A stretch of 8,137 bases of DNA from S139-23 sp047639315 (GTDB lineage: Bacteria > Planctomycetota > GCA-002687715 > DRQF01). The stretch is taken from the NCBI GenBank assembly GCA_047639315.1, contig JBLINQ010000197.1, forward strand, positions 1-8,137, written 5' to 3'. Below, one piece after another: positions 7,605-8,137 of the stretch (its first letter is position 1; each line of letters starts with the position of its first letter). The translations under genes and the position numbers were made by a program. The notes under the pieces are model-generated. The model searched no databases. It worked only from the letters and a program-made list of their open reading frames with translations, and had not been told where the DNA came from.

Positions 7605-7991
7605 TTTTTTTCCAAAAATAGAAATGAACTTCTCAAATCCCGTGGCTTCCACGGGCAAAAGTCTGGAAGAAAAGTGATGTCTGGTGATCAGATCTCTCTT
7701 TGCCTGGCTCTTCCTCCACCTGTTCATGACCGGGATGGATGAAAAGAGACATCTTTCCAAAAGGTTTCGGAATTACCCTGTTAGACGAGCGGTCTGATGA
7801 TGTACGGCGTCAGGCCATTTATAGTAGCCCAATCCAACCGAATTCGCCGATTGGGCGTCACACAAGTGACGACATGATGTTCATGATCGTCGACTCGGTG
7901 TTCTCAAACACGACCTGAAGGTTCGATAGGTCTTGTTGCCGAGATGACCATGAGTATCTCAACGGTAATTGAGAGAGCACCGGGGTACCGC
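7605..7991. other. Upstream region of the FG-GAP gene, no gene seen
   Basis: About 390 bases with no convincing coding region. The minus-strand frame is open from 7760 to the FG-GAP start but is polar and unrepetitive, and is judged untranslated leader. The region holds several small inverted repeats, listed separately or here: GCCCAATC/GATTGGGC (7827-7834/7849-7856), CGTCAC/GTGACG with loop ACAA (7856-7861/7866-7871), TCTCAA/TTGAGA (7957-7962/7969-7974). A minus-strand TACTATAAAT near 7816-7825 resembles a -10 element but has no good -35, so no promoter is called. Confidence 0.45.
7639..7655 (-). promoter_or_regulatory. Hairpin in the probable 5' leader of the FG-GAP gene
   Basis: CCCGTGG and CCACGGG pair perfectly (7 bp, five G-C pairs) around a 3-base loop, ending about 35 bases upstream of the chosen ATG at 7604. 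If the promoter lies further upstream, this stem would sit in the leader RNA and could affect stability or translation. No known riboswitch is recognised. Confidence 0.45.
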
Positions 7992-8022
7992 GAGTACCGA
8001 ACCGGGTAAATCTCTGCGGCAA
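7992..8022 (+). repeat. 31-base tandem repeat, copy 1
   Basis: Begins GAGTACCGAACCGGG and ends GCGGCAA. It is directly followed by copy 2 and differs from it at one base (G at 8004 against A at 8035). The preceding bases GGTACCGC (7984-7991) look like a further degenerate fragment of the GAGTACCG start. Confidence 0.9.
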
Positions 8023-8053
8023 GAGTACCGAACCAGGTAAATCTCTGCGGCAA
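8023..8053 (+). repeat. 31-base tandem repeat, copy 2
   Basis: Begins GAGTACCGAACCAGG and ends GCGGCAA, with no spacer after copy 1. It is the closer relative of the inverted copy at 4545-4575, sharing the A at 8035. The final A forms the A of an ATG (8053-8055) that opens a frame to the window edge. Confidence 0.9.
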
Positions 8054-8137
8054 TGATCTCAAGAATCACCCCTGCGACTTCCCTCGTCAAGAACAAAGGG
8101 CGTTCCATCATTCTCAAGATGCGCGACACAAATCTTG
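8053..8137 (+). other. Possible start of a gene cut by the right edge (weak)
   Basis: An ATG directly after the tandem repeats opens 28 codons (MISRITPATSLVKNKG...) with no stop before the edge. There is no Shine-Dalgarno sequence, and the minus strand also has an open frame over the same bases, ending near 8057. The stretch is too short to decide; no family is recognised. Confidence 0.2.

Noticed and set aside
7816..7825. Minus-strand TACTATAAAT as a -10 promoter element for the FG-GAP gene.
   Set aside because: No acceptable -35 hexamer at 16-18 bases upstream, and it is over 200 bases from the chosen start; too weak to call.
7992..8053. Two adjacent copies of a 31-base repeat as a CRISPR array.
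   Set aside because: There is no spacer between the copies, only two units, and no cas gene.
8057..8137. Minus-strand open frame entering from the right edge (ends ...DEGSRRGDS).
   Set aside because: About 25 codons, no recognisable family, and competing open frames on the same bases; cannot be supported as a gene end.

Overview
The window looks like chromosomal DNA of a marine-type planctomycete (Planctomycetota). Three things support this. The bacterial Ser/Thr kinase has the layout common in that phylum: kinase, one membrane helix, then TPR repeats. It sits in a pair with a second kinase-like gene. The large secreted FG-GAP protein ends in a beta-rich tail with a terminal SNAVDVTVL motif of the kind seen on exported proteins of large-genome planctomycetes. 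The assignment is by family resemblance only, since no rRNA or other phylogenetic marker is present.

Layout. (1) Bases 2-2881, plus strand: a membrane-anchored Ser/Thr kinase with intact catalytic residues and a TPR C-terminus. Its reading frame stays open to the left edge, so its 5' end lies outside the window. (2) Bases 2878-4137, plus strand: a shorter paralogue joined to the first by a 4-base GTGA stop/start overlap. It keeps the kinase fold but has lost the catalytic Asp of HRD (HGN here), the alpha-C Glu, two Gly-loop glycines and the alpha-F Asp, so it is predicted to be a pseudokinase. (3) Bases 4138-4586: a non-coding convergent region with an 18-bp palindrome, an 11-bp hairpin, a strong 13-bp-stem terminator usable from both sides, and one copy of a 31-base repeat. 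(4) Bases 4587-7604, minus strand: a secreted protein with 14 FG-GAP/integrin-like repeats, best read as two fused seven-bladed beta-propellers, plus a C-terminal beta-rich domain. (5) Bases 7605-8137: its upstream region, with small hairpins and, near the right edge, two tandem copies of the same 31-base repeat in inverted orientation to the single copy. The FG-GAP gene is therefore bracketed by inverted copies of this repeat.

How the genes may work together. The two kinase genes are almost certainly co-translated. Both carry the same N-terminal module, and the loops inserted at the same point of the kinase domain are acidic in the active kinase and basic in the pseudokinase. This suggests a regulatory kinase-pseudokinase pair at the membrane. 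The FG-GAP gene is convergent, separated by the terminator, and probably a separate transcription unit encoding a cell-surface or exported Ca2+-binding protein. Nothing in the sequence links it functionally to the kinases.

The most notable items are the coupled pseudokinase with opposite-charge inserts, the 7+7 propeller duplication, and the inverted 31-base repeats around the FG-GAP gene.
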